Shown: piece after piece, positions 6,727 to 15,760 of the stretch
Position numbering within the stretch: position 1 is the first letter of the stretch
Layout: every line of letters starts with the position of its first letter
DNA from: Verrucomicrobiales bacterium
Lineage (GTDB): Bacteria > Verrucomicrobiota > Verrucomicrobiia > Methylacidiphilales > JAAUTS01
Direction: 5' to 3'
DNA length: 64,000 nucleotides
Assembly: GCA_031256975.1 (NCBI GenBank)
Contig: JAIRPN010000003.1
Location: 59,813-123,812, forward strand
Translations under genes and position numbers: made by a program
Notes under the pieces: generated by a model
What the model was told of the DNA's origin: nothing
Database searches by the model: none
The model's input: the letters and a program-made list of their open reading frames with translations, nothing else

Positions 6727-9039
6727 GTGAAAAAGCTCTTTTCTAGTTGGCAGATTCTTAAATTAACTGCTAAAAATTTTGTCCCTTTGAAAAGGATAGG
6801 TTACAGTTTTATTTTGGTTCTGCTGGCGGTGTTCACCGTGCAGGCGCAGTCTTCTACCCAGAATTCGAAAAGCAACGCTAATAATAACGCCGAGCAACCG
6901 ATAGAAATCAGTGCGGACGGGGAAAATAGCTATCAGGGCGGGATCGCTTATGCCCAGGGTAATGTGACGGTTCGTTACGGCGAGGATATCATTGATGCCG
7001 ACCAGATTACCTACGATAAATCCAAGCGCCTGATCACCGCACAGGGCAATGTTCGCATTTACGCCGAGAAGAAGATTTATCGAGGTGAATTTTTTACCTA
7101 TAACCTCGATAACAAGAAGGTTACTTCGAACGATTTCCGGGCGGCTTGGGACCGGATTTACGCGGTTGGCAAGTCAATCGAATCGCCTACTTCGAATTCT
7201 TATTTGATCAAGGACGGCACCTATACCATTGATAACCGTGAAAACCCGTCCTACAAGATGAAGGCCAAGACCCTGACCATTTATCCTGATGACCGTGTCG
7301 TGGCTAATAATGTGACGGTTTATATCGAGGATGTCCCGGTCATGTGGGTTCCCTATGTGGCCATGCCGCTTGGCAAGGATACCGATACTTTTGATATCGG
7401 TGGTGGCAGCAGTTCCTACTGGGGTATTTTTGCGACCGGTGCTTACACGACGGCATTGGGATCGGATTGGACCACCACGGTCAAGGGTGCTTATTACACT
7501 CGGCGCGGTCCCGGCGGCGGTATTGATTTCGGCTATTTGCCGAAGAATAACCCGAACAATGACGCGATTAAATTCAGTGGCTATTATGTCAGCGACGGGG
7601 ATACGGGTGTCGGCAACGAAGTGGAAGATCGTTCCATTATTCATGATTCCAACCGTTACCGGGTCAGCTACCAGCAGCGCTACCAGTTGACGGACAACCT
7701 GACTACCATGGCTGACATCAATGTGTGGAGCGATCGCTTGGTTACCGAGGACTTTTTCCCGCAGTTGTACACCAACGAAATCCAGCCGGACAATTACGCC
7801 AGCGCCAATTACTACGACGACAATTTCATGGCGACATTCCTGGGGCGCATCCAACAGCCGAACAATCTGTTTAATGTCACTGAACGCAAACCGGAATTTA
7901 CCCTGGATTTCAAACGCCAGAACTTCTTTGGGCTGCCGGTAGATTATGAAGGACAGACCTCGGCGGTGAATTTCGAACGTGCCTATGACCGCGATTTGAC
8001 CGCGACCGGCAGTTACGCTTCCTACCAAACGGTGCGTTATGACAGTTTCCATCAGTTCAGCTATCCCCGCCAGTATTTCGGCTGGTTGGCGGTTACCCCG
8101 ATGGCAGGTGTGCGCGGCACCTATTACATGGATAATAATAATCCGATGGACAGCGATCCGAACAGCGGCGAGGGTCGTGTGGTGCTGAACGCGGGATTGA
8201 ATTCATCGTTCAAATTGTCCCGTACCTGGTCGGATATCAAGAATCCCGGTTTGGGTATCGACGGCATCCGCCATGTGTTCCAACCTTACGTCGAAGCGGC
8301 CTATGTGTTGCCGATAGGCATGCAGCCGGGAGACATTCGCGGTTATGACGCCTTTATTCCGACCACGCGGCTGGCAACCTTGGACCAGATGATGTGGAAT
8401 TCCGTGGATTCCATTGACCGTGTCGGGGCGGTCAAGCAGGGCATCAGCAACCGCCTGCAAACCAAGCGCGACGGGATGAATTACAACTTGATCGACTGGG
8501 ATTTGTACACCCAGGCCAATTTCACCCACAGCACTTACGAGGGAATTTTGACCAATTCGACTTACTCGGAAATTTACAACGACATTAATTTCTACCCCGT
8601 ACCTTGGTTAAAATTCGGCTTCTATTCAGCCACCGGCATTACCGATGACAGTTTCAATGAAATTGTGACCGGGGTCCAGTGGCAGGCCCACCCGGCTCTG
8701 AGCATTGGATTGTGGTATAACCACTTGGATAACGTGAATTACGCCCTTAACAATGTGTATTATCCGTTCTTCACTTTGCCGAATGCGGATTTGATCACGG
8801 AAGAAACCCAATGGCGTTTGAATGAAAACTGGAGCATTGGGCAGCGTTTGTCATGGGAAGCCAGCGTCGGTCGTGTTCAGGAACAGCGCTATTCGGTGTA
8901 TCGTGACCTTTCCTCATGGATTCTGGGCTTTACCGTTGGCTATATTGACAATGGCCCCGGTGGCAATGAATTTTTAACCTATCTGAGTGTGACGCTGAAG
9001 GCTTACCCCAAGGCGACTATACACGGAAACCTCCAATAA
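6727..9039 (+). CDS. lptD: LPS-assembly protein LptD
   Basis: 770 residues from GTG 6727. A signal sequence (hydrophobic core near residues 28-40, cut likely after VQAQ) precedes an OstA-like jellyroll (EISADGENSYQGGIAYAQGNV ..., about residues 55-185), then a long Tyr/Asn/Trp-rich beta-barrel domain to the end (VTLKAYPKATIHG). LptD with LptE inserts LPS into the outer leaflet of the outer membrane, so this implies an LPS-bearing organism. No lptE is adjacent. It has no RTTAGCG motif, one of the longer stretches without it. Confidence 0.9.
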   Translation: MKKLFSSWQILKLTAKNFVPLKRIGYSFILVLLAVFTVQAQSSTQNSKSNANNNAEQPIEISADGENSYQGGIAYAQGNVTVRYGEDIIDADQITYDKSKRLITAQGNVRIYAEKKIYRGEFFTYNLDNKKVTSNDFRAAWDRIYAVGKSIESPTSNSYLIKDGTYTIDNRENPSYKMKAKTLTIYPDDRVVANNVTVYIEDVPVMWVPYVAMPLGKDTDTFDIGGGSSSYWGIFATGAYTTALGSDWTTTVKGAYYTRRGPGGGIDFGYLPKNNPNNDAIKFSGYYVSDGDTGVGNEVEDRSIIHDSNRYRVSYQQRYQLTDNLTTMADINVWSDRLVTEDFFPQLYTNEIQPDNYASANYYDDNFMATFLGRIQQPNNLFNVTERKPEFTLDFKRQNFFGLPVDYEGQTSAVNFERAYDRDLTATGSYASYQTVRYDSFHQFSYPRQYFGWLAVTPMAGVRGTYYMDNNNPMDSDPNSGEGRVVLNAGLNSSFKLSRTWSDIKNPGLGIDGIRHVFQPYVEAAYVLPIGMQPGDIRGYDAFIPTTRLATLDQMMWNSVDSIDRVGAVKQGISNRLQTKRDGMNYNLIDWDLYTQANFTHSTYEGILTNSTYSEIYNDINFYPVPWLKFGFYSATGITDDSFNEIVTGVQWQAHPALSIGLWYNHLDNVNYALNNVYYPFFTLPNADLITEETQWRLNENWSIGQRLSWEASVGRVQEQRYSVYRDLSSWILGFTVGYIDNGPGGNEFLTYLSVTLKAYPKATIHGNLQ

Positions 9040-9041
9040 TC

Positions 9042-10331
9042 ATGAATATAGCAATCGTAGGGTCCGGCTATGTCGGACTGGTAACAGGCACGTGCTTTGC
9101 CGAAGTCGGGCATAACGTGATTTGTGTAGATAATGACGACGCCAAGGTGGCGCAACTCAAGGCCGGAAAAATCCCGATTTACGAACCCGGTTTGGAAGAT
9201 TTGATCCGCAAGAATGTCCAACTCAAGAGACTTCATTTCACCAATTCCATCGGTGAGGGCGTTGAGAAATCGCAAGTGGTGTTTATCGCGGTGCCGACTC
9301 CTCCCCAGCACGATGGCAGTGTCGACCTGAGCTACGTCGAAACTGTCGCCCGGCAAATTGCCGAGCATATCAAGGAATACCGCGTGGTGGTCGACAAGAG
9401 CACCGTGCCGGTGAAGACCGGTGAGAAGGTGGCGGAAACCATCCGTCGCTATGCCAAGCCCGGCGTGGAATTCGACGTGGTCAGCAACCCTGAATTCCTG
9501 CGTGAAGGCAGTGCCGTTGAGGATTTGATGAAACCCGACCGCATTGTGTTTGGCGTGAACAGCAGCAAGGCATCGGCATTGATGCATGAAGTTTACTCGC
9601 CGTTCAACGCGCCGATCATGGTCACCGACCTGAACAGCGCGGAGTTGATCAAGCATGCCTCCAACAGCTTTTTGGCCCTCAAGATTAGCTACATCAACGC
9701 GGTTGCGGCGATTTGCGAGGCGTCCGGGGCCGATGTGGAAAAAGTCGCGGCCGGCATGGGCGCGGACAAGCGCATTGGCCGCCAGTTCCTGAATGCCGGT
9801 CTGGGTTACGGCGGCTCCTGCTTCCCGAAGGACATCTCGGCCTTTATCAAGATCTCCGAGGAACTCGGTTACAATTTCCAATTACTCAAGGAAGTGGAAA
9901 AGATTAATGCCGACCAGGGCGAACGTTTCCTGAAGAAATTGCGCGACAAGCTCTGGGTGCTGAAGGACAAGAAGATCGGCCAACTGGGTTTGGCCTTCAA
10001 GGGCAATACCGATGACATTCGCATGAGCGTGGGTATCCGCATTGCCGAGCAAATGGTCAAGGAAGGCGCTTCATTGTTAGCGTACGATCCGAAAGGCATG
10101 GAAAAGTGCAACCAGCTGCACCCGGATATTAAGACGGTCAATTCCGCCTACGAGGCTGCCAATGGCGCAGAGGCATTGATCATTGCCACGGAATGGGTTG
10201 ATTTCAAGAGTTTGGATTGGGTAAAGATCCGCGAATCCATGCGCACGCCGCTGATATTCGATGGCCGTAACCTGTTGGATCCGTCGGAAATGAAATCGCT
10301 TGGTTTTGAATATTACAGCGTAGGACGCTAA
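9042..10331 (+). CDS. ugd: UDP-glucose 6-dehydrogenase
   Basis: 429 residues starting two bases after the lptD stop. The NAD-binding motif GSGYVGLVTG is at the N-terminus, the substrate and dimer domain in the middle, and the catalytic Cys lies in GYGGSCFPKD near residue 262. LAFKGNTDDIRMS and the C-terminal Rossmann-like UDP-binding domain follow. It oxidises UDP-glucose to UDP-glucuronate, a precursor for LPS, capsule or other glycans. Its place beside lptD fits an envelope role. Confidence 0.95.
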   Translation: MNIAIVGSGYVGLVTGTCFAEVGHNVICVDNDDAKVAQLKAGKIPIYEPGLEDLIRKNVQLKRLHFTNSIGEGVEKSQVVFIAVPTPPQHDGSVDLSYVETVARQIAEHIKEYRVVVDKSTVPVKTGEKVAETIRRYAKPGVEFDVVSNPEFLREGSAVEDLMKPDRIVFGVNSSKASALMHEVYSPFNAPIMVTDLNSAELIKHASNSFLALKISYINAVAAICEASGADVEKVAAGMGADKRIGRQFLNAGLGYGGSCFPKDISAFIKISEELGYNFQLLKEVEKINADQGERFLKKLRDKLWVLKDKKIGQLGLAFKGNTDDIRMSVGIRIAEQMVKEGASLLAYDPKGMEKCNQLHPDIKTVNSAYEAANGAEALIIATEWVDFKSLDWVKIRESMRTPLIFDGRNLLDPSEMKSLGFEYYSVGR

Positions 10332-10346
10332 TAGCGGAAGATTGAG

Positions 10347-11612
10347 ATGAATACATTGTTGGTTGGCGCCCAGTGGGGCGATGAAGGCAAGGGGAAGATC
10401 GTCGATGTTTTGACCGAAAAGCATGACGTGGTATTCCGTTCGCAAGGCGGTAATAATGCGGGGCACACGGTCTGGATCGGTCCGAAAAAATATGTGCTGC
10501 ATCTGGTGCCTTCCGGCATTTTGCGTCCCGGCTGTATCTGCCTGATCGGGCACGGTACGGTGGTGGACCCGTTGTCGCTGGTTGAGGAAATCAAGGGGTT
10601 GCACAAGCAGGGCATCAAGACCAAGGGACGTTTATTCATCAGCGACCGCGCGCACGTGGTAATGCCTTATCACCGGGTGTTGGACAAGGGGCGCGAAGCT
10701 GCCGCCAAGGGCAAGAAAATCGGTACCACCGGCCGTGGGATCGGACCGACTTACAATGACAAAGCCTCACGCGTTGGCGTGCGCATCGGCGATTTGCTCA
10801 ACAAGCAAAAGTTCACCGTTAGCGTCAAGGAACGGGTGCAGGAAGTCAATAAACTGGCCAAACAAAACGGCTGGGAGACGGTCAAGGCGGAGCAAGTGCT
10901 CAAGGATTACCTGTCGGCCGGGAAATTCCTGTCCGGATACATCACGGACACGGCGGTAAAGGTCAACGAATTGGTTGCCAAACGAAAGAAGATCATGTTC
11001 GAGGGCGCGCAAGGCACCCTGCTGGACATCGATTGCGGTACTTATCCGTACGTGACCTCCTCAAATACGACCTCTGCCGGTCTTTGCACCGGTTCCGGTT
11101 TGGCTCCGAATAGGGTGGGCAAGGTTGTCGGTGCGTTGAAGGCTTATACCAGCCGCGTTGGCGAGGGACCGTTCCCGACAGAATCACAGGATATTGCGGA
11201 CATGTTGCACGCGCTGGGCCGTGAATTTGGCGCCACCACCGGACGTGCCCGCCGTTGTGGCTGGTTGGACGGGGTGTTGATCCGTTATGCCGCGATCATT
11301 AATGGCATCGATGAATTTGCCATCACCAATCTGGATGGCCTCGACACGCTCAAGACTCTCAAGATTGCAGTGGCTTACAGACTGGGCAACAAGACGCTAA
11401 CCGCGCCTCCGGCGGCGATTGAGGATTTGTATGCCTGCAAGCCGGTGTACAAGACCTTCAAGGGCTGGCAGAGCGACACGACCAAGATTCGTTCGTTCAG
11501 GAAACTGCCCCGCAACGCGCAGATTTATTTGCAGGCGGTTGAAAAGATCGCCGGGGCAAAGATCAAGATTGTCTCGGTCGGTCCCAAGCGGGAGCAAACC
11601 TTTAGCGTATGA
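10347..11612 (+). CDS. purA: Adenylosuccinate synthetase
   Basis: 421 residues, full family length. N-terminal WGDEGKGKIVDVL with the catalytic Asp and P-loop, GRGIGPTYNDKASRVG, GAQGTLLDIDCGTYPYVTSS and TTGRARRCGWLD are intact. It joins IMP and aspartate, using GTP, in AMP synthesis. It lies in the envelope/isoprenoid run and overlaps uppS by 4 bases (ATGA), so translation of the two is probably coupled. Confidence 0.96.
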   Translation: MNTLLVGAQWGDEGKGKIVDVLTEKHDVVFRSQGGNNAGHTVWIGPKKYVLHLVPSGILRPGCICLIGHGTVVDPLSLVEEIKGLHKQGIKTKGRLFISDRAHVVMPYHRVLDKGREAAAKGKKIGTTGRGIGPTYNDKASRVGVRIGDLLNKQKFTVSVKERVQEVNKLAKQNGWETVKAEQVLKDYLSAGKFLSGYITDTAVKVNELVAKRKKIMFEGAQGTLLDIDCGTYPYVTSSNTTSAGLCTGSGLAPNRVGKVVGALKAYTSRVGEGPFPTESQDIADMLHALGREFGATTGRARRCGWLDGVLIRYAAIINGIDEFAITNLDGLDTLKTLKIAVAYRLGNKTLTAPPAAIEDLYACKPVYKTFKGWQSDTTKIRSFRKLPRNAQIYLQAVEKIAGAKIKIVSVGPKREQTFSV

Positions 11613-12349
11613 CCTCGCAAGCGGCGGACAGCCCGGCAGTTCCGAACTTCGACCGTGTGCCCCGCCATGTGGCGATTATCATGGACGGCAACGGACGCTG
11701 GGCTAAAAACCGCAAGCTGCCGCGCATTGAGGGACACCGCCAGGGGACCAAATCCGTTGAGGCCGCCATCAAGGCCGCGCGCGAATTGGGTGTTGAATAC
11801 CTGACCCTTTACGCTTTTTCAGTGGAAAACTGGAACCGTCCGGCCTTGGAAGTGAAAAGCCTGATGCTGCTGTTGATGGAAAGCCTGAAGCGTTATGCCG
11901 AGGAATTGTCCGAGAATCAAATTGCGTTAAAGGCGATCGGGCGTTTGGATGACCTGCCGGAAAATGTCCGGGAACAGATTAAAATCACCGAACAGAAAAC
12001 CGCCAGGAATGCCAAGATGACCTTGTTATTGGCGTTGAGTTATGGTGGCCGGGTGGAATTGGTTGAGGGCGTGCGCAAGCTGGCGCTAATGGTGAAGTCC
12101 GGGAAATTACAACCCGAGCAAATTGACGAGACGCTAATCGCGAACTCGTTGTACACAACGGGTATTCCCGACCCCGATTTGCTGATCCGCACCAGCGGCG
12201 AAATGCGTCTGAGTAATTTTTTGCCGTGGCAGACGATTTACACCGAATTGTATGTGACGCCAACCTTGTGGCCGGACTTTGGCCGGGAAGATTTTTTTGC
12301 CGCGGTTAGCGAGTACAACAAACGGGAGCGCCGTTTTGGCGGAGTTTGA
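11609..12349 (+). CDS. uppS: Isoprenyl transferase (undecaprenyl diphosphate synthase)
   Basis: 246 residues. Cis-prenyltransferase motifs are all seen: HVAIIMDGNGRWA, YAFSVENWNRP, RTSGEMRLSNFLPWQ and TELYVTPTLWPDF. It condenses IPP units onto farnesyl diphosphate to make the C55 carrier used for peptidoglycan and LPS. It overlaps purA and is 3 bases ahead of cdsA. Sharing an operon with cdsA, dxr, rseP and ispG is a common bacterial arrangement that joins precursor supply to envelope use. Confidence 0.95.
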   Translation: MTSQAADSPAVPNFDRVPRHVAIIMDGNGRWAKNRKLPRIEGHRQGTKSVEAAIKAARELGVEYLTLYAFSVENWNRPALEVKSLMLLLMESLKRYAEELSENQIALKAIGRLDDLPENVREQIKITEQKTARNAKMTLLLALSYGGRVELVEGVRKLALMVKSGKLQPEQIDETLIANSLYTTGIPDPDLLIRTSGEMRLSNFLPWQTIYTELYVTPTLWPDFGREDFFAAVSEYNKRERRFGGV

Positions 12350-12352
12350 TCG

Positions 12353-13189
12353 ATGAAAGCGCGCACTTTTTCAACAGCGGTTTTGGTGGGCACCATCGCG
12401 ATATTGGCGTGGTTTAATTGCTATCTGCCCTTGTATATCATTGGGGCGCTTTTTTGCCTGGCCGCATTGTGGGAATTTTACCGGATGGTGGAATTCAAGC
12501 GGGTGGTCACTTTCAAAAAAATGTCGATGACATTTGCCACGGCATTGTTGGTGTTGAATTATCCCGGTGTGATTCCGTTGTCAAATAATGGCGGGACTTT
12601 GTTTGGTGCCAACGAGATGGTAACCGGTTTGTTTGTCATTAGCGTCCTGGGATTTATTGCACTGAAGGAAGTGAAGATCAATTCGCTGGCCACTGCGGCG
12701 ACCACCATTTTTGGCTTCCTGTACGTGCCGTATTTGTTCAGTTTTCTGTTGCGCATGGCCAATAGTTCGGATGGTTTGCTGGCGGCATTGTACCTGGTGG
12801 CAGTGACCAAATCGACCGACATCGGGGCGTATCTGGTCGGCTCCTGGATCGGCAAACATAAGATGAGCCCGCAGACCAGCCCGAAGAAAACCTGGGAGGG
12901 TTTTTGTGGCGGAGTGCTGGTGTCACTGACGGTGAGTGTGTTGTATGCGCATTTTGTGCTCCAGCAATTGTGGCCGTTTTCACTGTGGCATGCGGCGGTG
13001 CTGGGCATTTTGCTGCCGGTGGCCTGCGTGGTGGGTGATTTGGCGGAGTCGGTGTTGAAGCGTGACACCGAGATCAAGGATTCCGGCACTTTCATTCCCG
13101 GGATTGGCGGGGCGCTGGATTTGATCGACAGCATTTTGTTTACCGCCCCGTTGTTTTATTATTACGTGATTTTATTTGGCAGATTATGA
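12353..13189 (+). CDS. cdsA: Phosphatidate cytidylyltransferase
   Basis: 278-residue membrane enzyme with about eight hydrophobic segments. The family signature near the C-terminus reads KRDTEIKDSG ... PGIGGALDLIDS, so the usual HGG is IGG and the usual DRxD is DLID. It makes CDP-diacylglycerol from phosphatidate and CTP in the inner membrane. Its stop overlaps the dxr start (ATGA at 13186). The departures from the signature deserve a check but the rest, including TSPKKTWEGFCGG, is normal. Confidence 0.92.
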   Translation: MKARTFSTAVLVGTIAILAWFNCYLPLYIIGALFCLAALWEFYRMVEFKRVVTFKKMSMTFATALLVLNYPGVIPLSNNGGTLFGANEMVTGLFVISVLGFIALKEVKINSLATAATTIFGFLYVPYLFSFLLRMANSSDGLLAALYLVAVTKSTDIGAYLVGSWIGKHKMSPQTSPKKTWEGFCGGVLVSLTVSVLYAHFVLQQLWPFSLWHAAVLGILLPVACVVGDLAESVLKRDTEIKDSGTFIPGIGGALDLIDSILFTAPLFYYYVILFGRL

Positions 13190-14328
13190 AACGAGTCATT
13201 GTTTTGGGTTCCAGCGGTTCGATCGGCATGAGCGCCTGCAAGGTGGCGCGCGATTTGCCCGACCGGATGAAAATTGTCGGTCTGGCGGTGCAACGCAGCG
13301 TGAAGCCGATGTTGGAACAGGCCAGGGAGTTCGGTGTTAGCTCCCTGGCGGTGTTTGACGAGAAGGCCGCGGCCGAGGTTGAGGGCAGTCTGCCCGCTAA
13401 CGGCAGGCTGTTCAAGGGGGCACAGGGATTGGTGGATTTGGTGCGTGAAACCGAGGCGGACATGGTATTGGTGGCGATTGTCGGCACCGCAGGCTTGAAG
13501 CCCGCCCTGGCGGCCCTTGAAACCGGCAAGGATCTGGCGGTTGCCAGCAAGGAAATCTTGGTAATGGCCGGCGAATCAGTGATGAAAAGCGCCGCCAAGC
13601 ACAAGCGTGCGTTGTTGCCGGTGGATTCGGAGCATAACGCGATTTTCCAGTGTCTGGTGGGCGCTAACGACAAGCAGGTCAAGCGGTTGATTTTGACCGC
13701 TTCCGGCGGCCCGTTTCGCAAGACCCCGAAGGCTGACTTGAAGGATGTCACGGTGGAGCAGGCCTTGAAACACCCGACCTGGAACATGGGCACCAAGATT
13801 ACCATTGATTCGGCGACCTTGTTCAACAAGGGCTTGGAAATGATCGAGGCCCGCTGGCTGTTCAATATTGAAATGGACCGGATTGACGTGATTGTCCACC
13901 CGCAAAGCATTGTGCATTCGATGGTGGAATTTGTGGATCACTCGGTTTTGGCTCAACTCAGCCATTCGGACATGTGTTTCCCGATCCAGTATGCCGTAAC
14001 CTATCCCGACCGCATGCCTAACAGCTTGGGAAGCCTCGATTTCGCCAAACTGGGTCAACTGATTTTTGAAGCACCGGACCCGGACCGTTTTCCGGCTTTG
14101 CGGTTGGCACGGCAAGCCGGAACCGTGGGAGGAACCCTGCCGGCGGTTTTCAATGCCGCCAATGAAGTTGCCGTGGAGCGATTTTTGCAGCGCAAGAGTA
14201 CATTCCCGCAAATATGGGAATCAGTAGAAAAGGTAATGGACAGGCATCAAAGCGTTGCCTCGGCCGACCTCGATGCTATACTGAAAGCTGACGCATGGGC
14301 CAGGGAGACTTGTGCCGGGCTCTATTAA
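13186..14328 (+). CDS. dxr: 1-deoxy-D-xylulose-5-phosphate reductoisomerase
   Basis: 380 residues with the NADPH motif GSSGSIGMSA, ASKEILVMAG, SEHNAIFQCL and MGTKITIDSATLFNKGLE, which carry the metal and substrate ligands. It makes MEP, the committed step of the non-mevalonate isoprenoid pathway. ispG, a later step, lies two genes on and uppS, a consumer, three genes back, so the run couples isoprenoid supply to carrier lipid synthesis. Confidence 0.96.
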   Translation: MKRVIVLGSSGSIGMSACKVARDLPDRMKIVGLAVQRSVKPMLEQAREFGVSSLAVFDEKAAAEVEGSLPANGRLFKGAQGLVDLVRETEADMVLVAIVGTAGLKPALAALETGKDLAVASKEILVMAGESVMKSAAKHKRALLPVDSEHNAIFQCLVGANDKQVKRLILTASGGPFRKTPKADLKDVTVEQALKHPTWNMGTKITIDSATLFNKGLEMIEARWLFNIEMDRIDVIVHPQSIVHSMVEFVDHSVLAQLSHSDMCFPIQYAVTYPDRMPNSLGSLDFAKLGQLIFEAPDPDRFPALRLARQAGTVGGTLPAVFNAANEVAVERFLQRKSTFPQIWESVEKVMDRHQSVASADLDAILKADAWARETCAGLY

Positions 14329-14330
14329 AT

Positions 14331-15752
14331 ATGAGTGTATTGGATATTTTGCTGATAATCGCCACCGTGATCAGCACGCTGTTGCTTTTTGGCCTCACCG
14401 TGTTTGTACATGAGCTCGGTCATTTTATTGCCGCCCGCTGGATGGGGTTGTACGTCGACCGTTTTGCCATCGGCATGGGACCTGTGGCTTATAAATTCAA
14501 CCGCAACGGTGTTGAATACAGCATTCGCTGGCTGCCTTTGGGAGGTTTTGTATCGATTCCGCAAATGTTGCCGATGGAGTCGGTGGAGGGGAAGGTTGAG
14601 AATTTGCCGAAAAATTTGCCCCCGGCCGAACCGTTGGCCAAGATTGTCACCGCTTTTTTCGGTCCGCTGTTTAGTCTTGGGCTTGGATTTGTTGCTGCCA
14701 TCCTGGTGTTTTTCGCTGGCAAGAATGTCAATGTCGCGACGCTAACCACGACCATTGGTTATGTGGACAAGGATTCCCCGGCCTATGTCGCCGGGATCAA
14801 GCCGGGTGACAAAATTGTGTCGATCAATGGCGTGCAGGTGAAGCAGTGGTCCGGCGGATCTGACTCGGTCTGGAATTTGACCTTGCTGGGATCTTCCCCG
14901 AAACTCAAGGTGGTGACCGAACATGACGGCCAGCAAGTTACTTACGACCTTTTGCGCCGCCCCGACCCGGATCCGGATGTCAGCAAGATTCCCACGGTCG
15001 GGTTCGAGCGTTACGTCGCCGGTCCCTTGGAAGTGGATACATTGCTGAAGAATTACCCGGCCGCGATGGCGGGTTTAAAGAGAGGCGATATTCTCAAAAA
15101 ATTTAACGGCCAGAACTTGTATAGTTCATGGCAGTTGAAGGACTTGATCAAGCAAAGCAAGGGGCCGTTCGCCTTGGATTTTGAACGCAAAGGTGAAATG
15201 CACAGTGTTACCCTGTCGGCGGTGAAGATTCCGGGGCTTGAAAAGGAAGAAATGGGGGTTGGTATCAGATGGAAGGGCGGCCCCTACCAAGTGATGCATC
15301 CGAATCCCTTGCAGCAAGTAAGAGACAGCCTTGAAATGATGGTGCTGACTATCAAGGCCCTTGTGACGCCGAAGTCCGGCATTGGCATCCAGCAAATGAG
15401 CGGGCCATTGGGCATTTTCCATATGATCTTCAATATGATCATGGATGGTGATTTCAGGTTGCTGCTCAGCTTCTGCGTGTTCTTTAATGTCAACCTGGCG
15501 GTGCTGAATCTGTTCCCGTTCCCGATACTGGATGGCGGGCATATCGTGTTTTCCTGCATCGAGGCGATACGCCGCCGCCCCCTGGACGTCAAGGTGATCA
15601 ATGCCTTGATGACCTGTTCGATGGTGTTGCTGTTGTTTTTCTTTTTGATGGTAACTTTTTATGATTCAGGGCGTGTCGGACGGGATATCAAGAGTTCGAG
15701 TATCTTGTCCAAGGAGAAAAACGCCCTTGAGAAAATCGAGACAACTGAATAA
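14331..15752 (+). CDS. rseP: RseP-type site-2 zinc metalloprotease
   Basis: 473 residues from ATG 14331, which follows the dxr stop directly; an earlier in-frame start inside dxr is less likely. HELGH zinc motif near residue 30 in the first membrane segment, two PDZ domains (around AGIKPGDKIVSING and AGLKRGDILKKFNG), and the C-terminal NLFPFPILDGGH motif with a final membrane helix. It cleaves membrane-bound anti-sigma factors or signal peptides within the inner membrane. Its place between dxr and ispG is common in bacteria. Confidence 0.94.
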   Translation: MSVLDILLIIATVISTLLLFGLTVFVHELGHFIAARWMGLYVDRFAIGMGPVAYKFNRNGVEYSIRWLPLGGFVSIPQMLPMESVEGKVENLPKNLPPAEPLAKIVTAFFGPLFSLGLGFVAAILVFFAGKNVNVATLTTTIGYVDKDSPAYVAGIKPGDKIVSINGVQVKQWSGGSDSVWNLTLLGSSPKLKVVTEHDGQQVTYDLLRRPDPDPDVSKIPTVGFERYVAGPLEVDTLLKNYPAAMAGLKRGDILKKFNGQNLYSSWQLKDLIKQSKGPFALDFERKGEMHSVTLSAVKIPGLEKEEMGVGIRWKGGPYQVMHPNPLQQVRDSLEMMVLTIKALVTPKSGIGIQQMSGPLGIFHMIFNMIMDGDFRLLLSFCVFFNVNLAVLNLFPFPILDGGHIVFSCIEAIRRRPLDVKVINALMTCSMVLLLFFFLMVTFYDSGRVGRDIKSSSILSKEKNALEKIETTE

Positions 15753-15760
15753 TCACCAAC

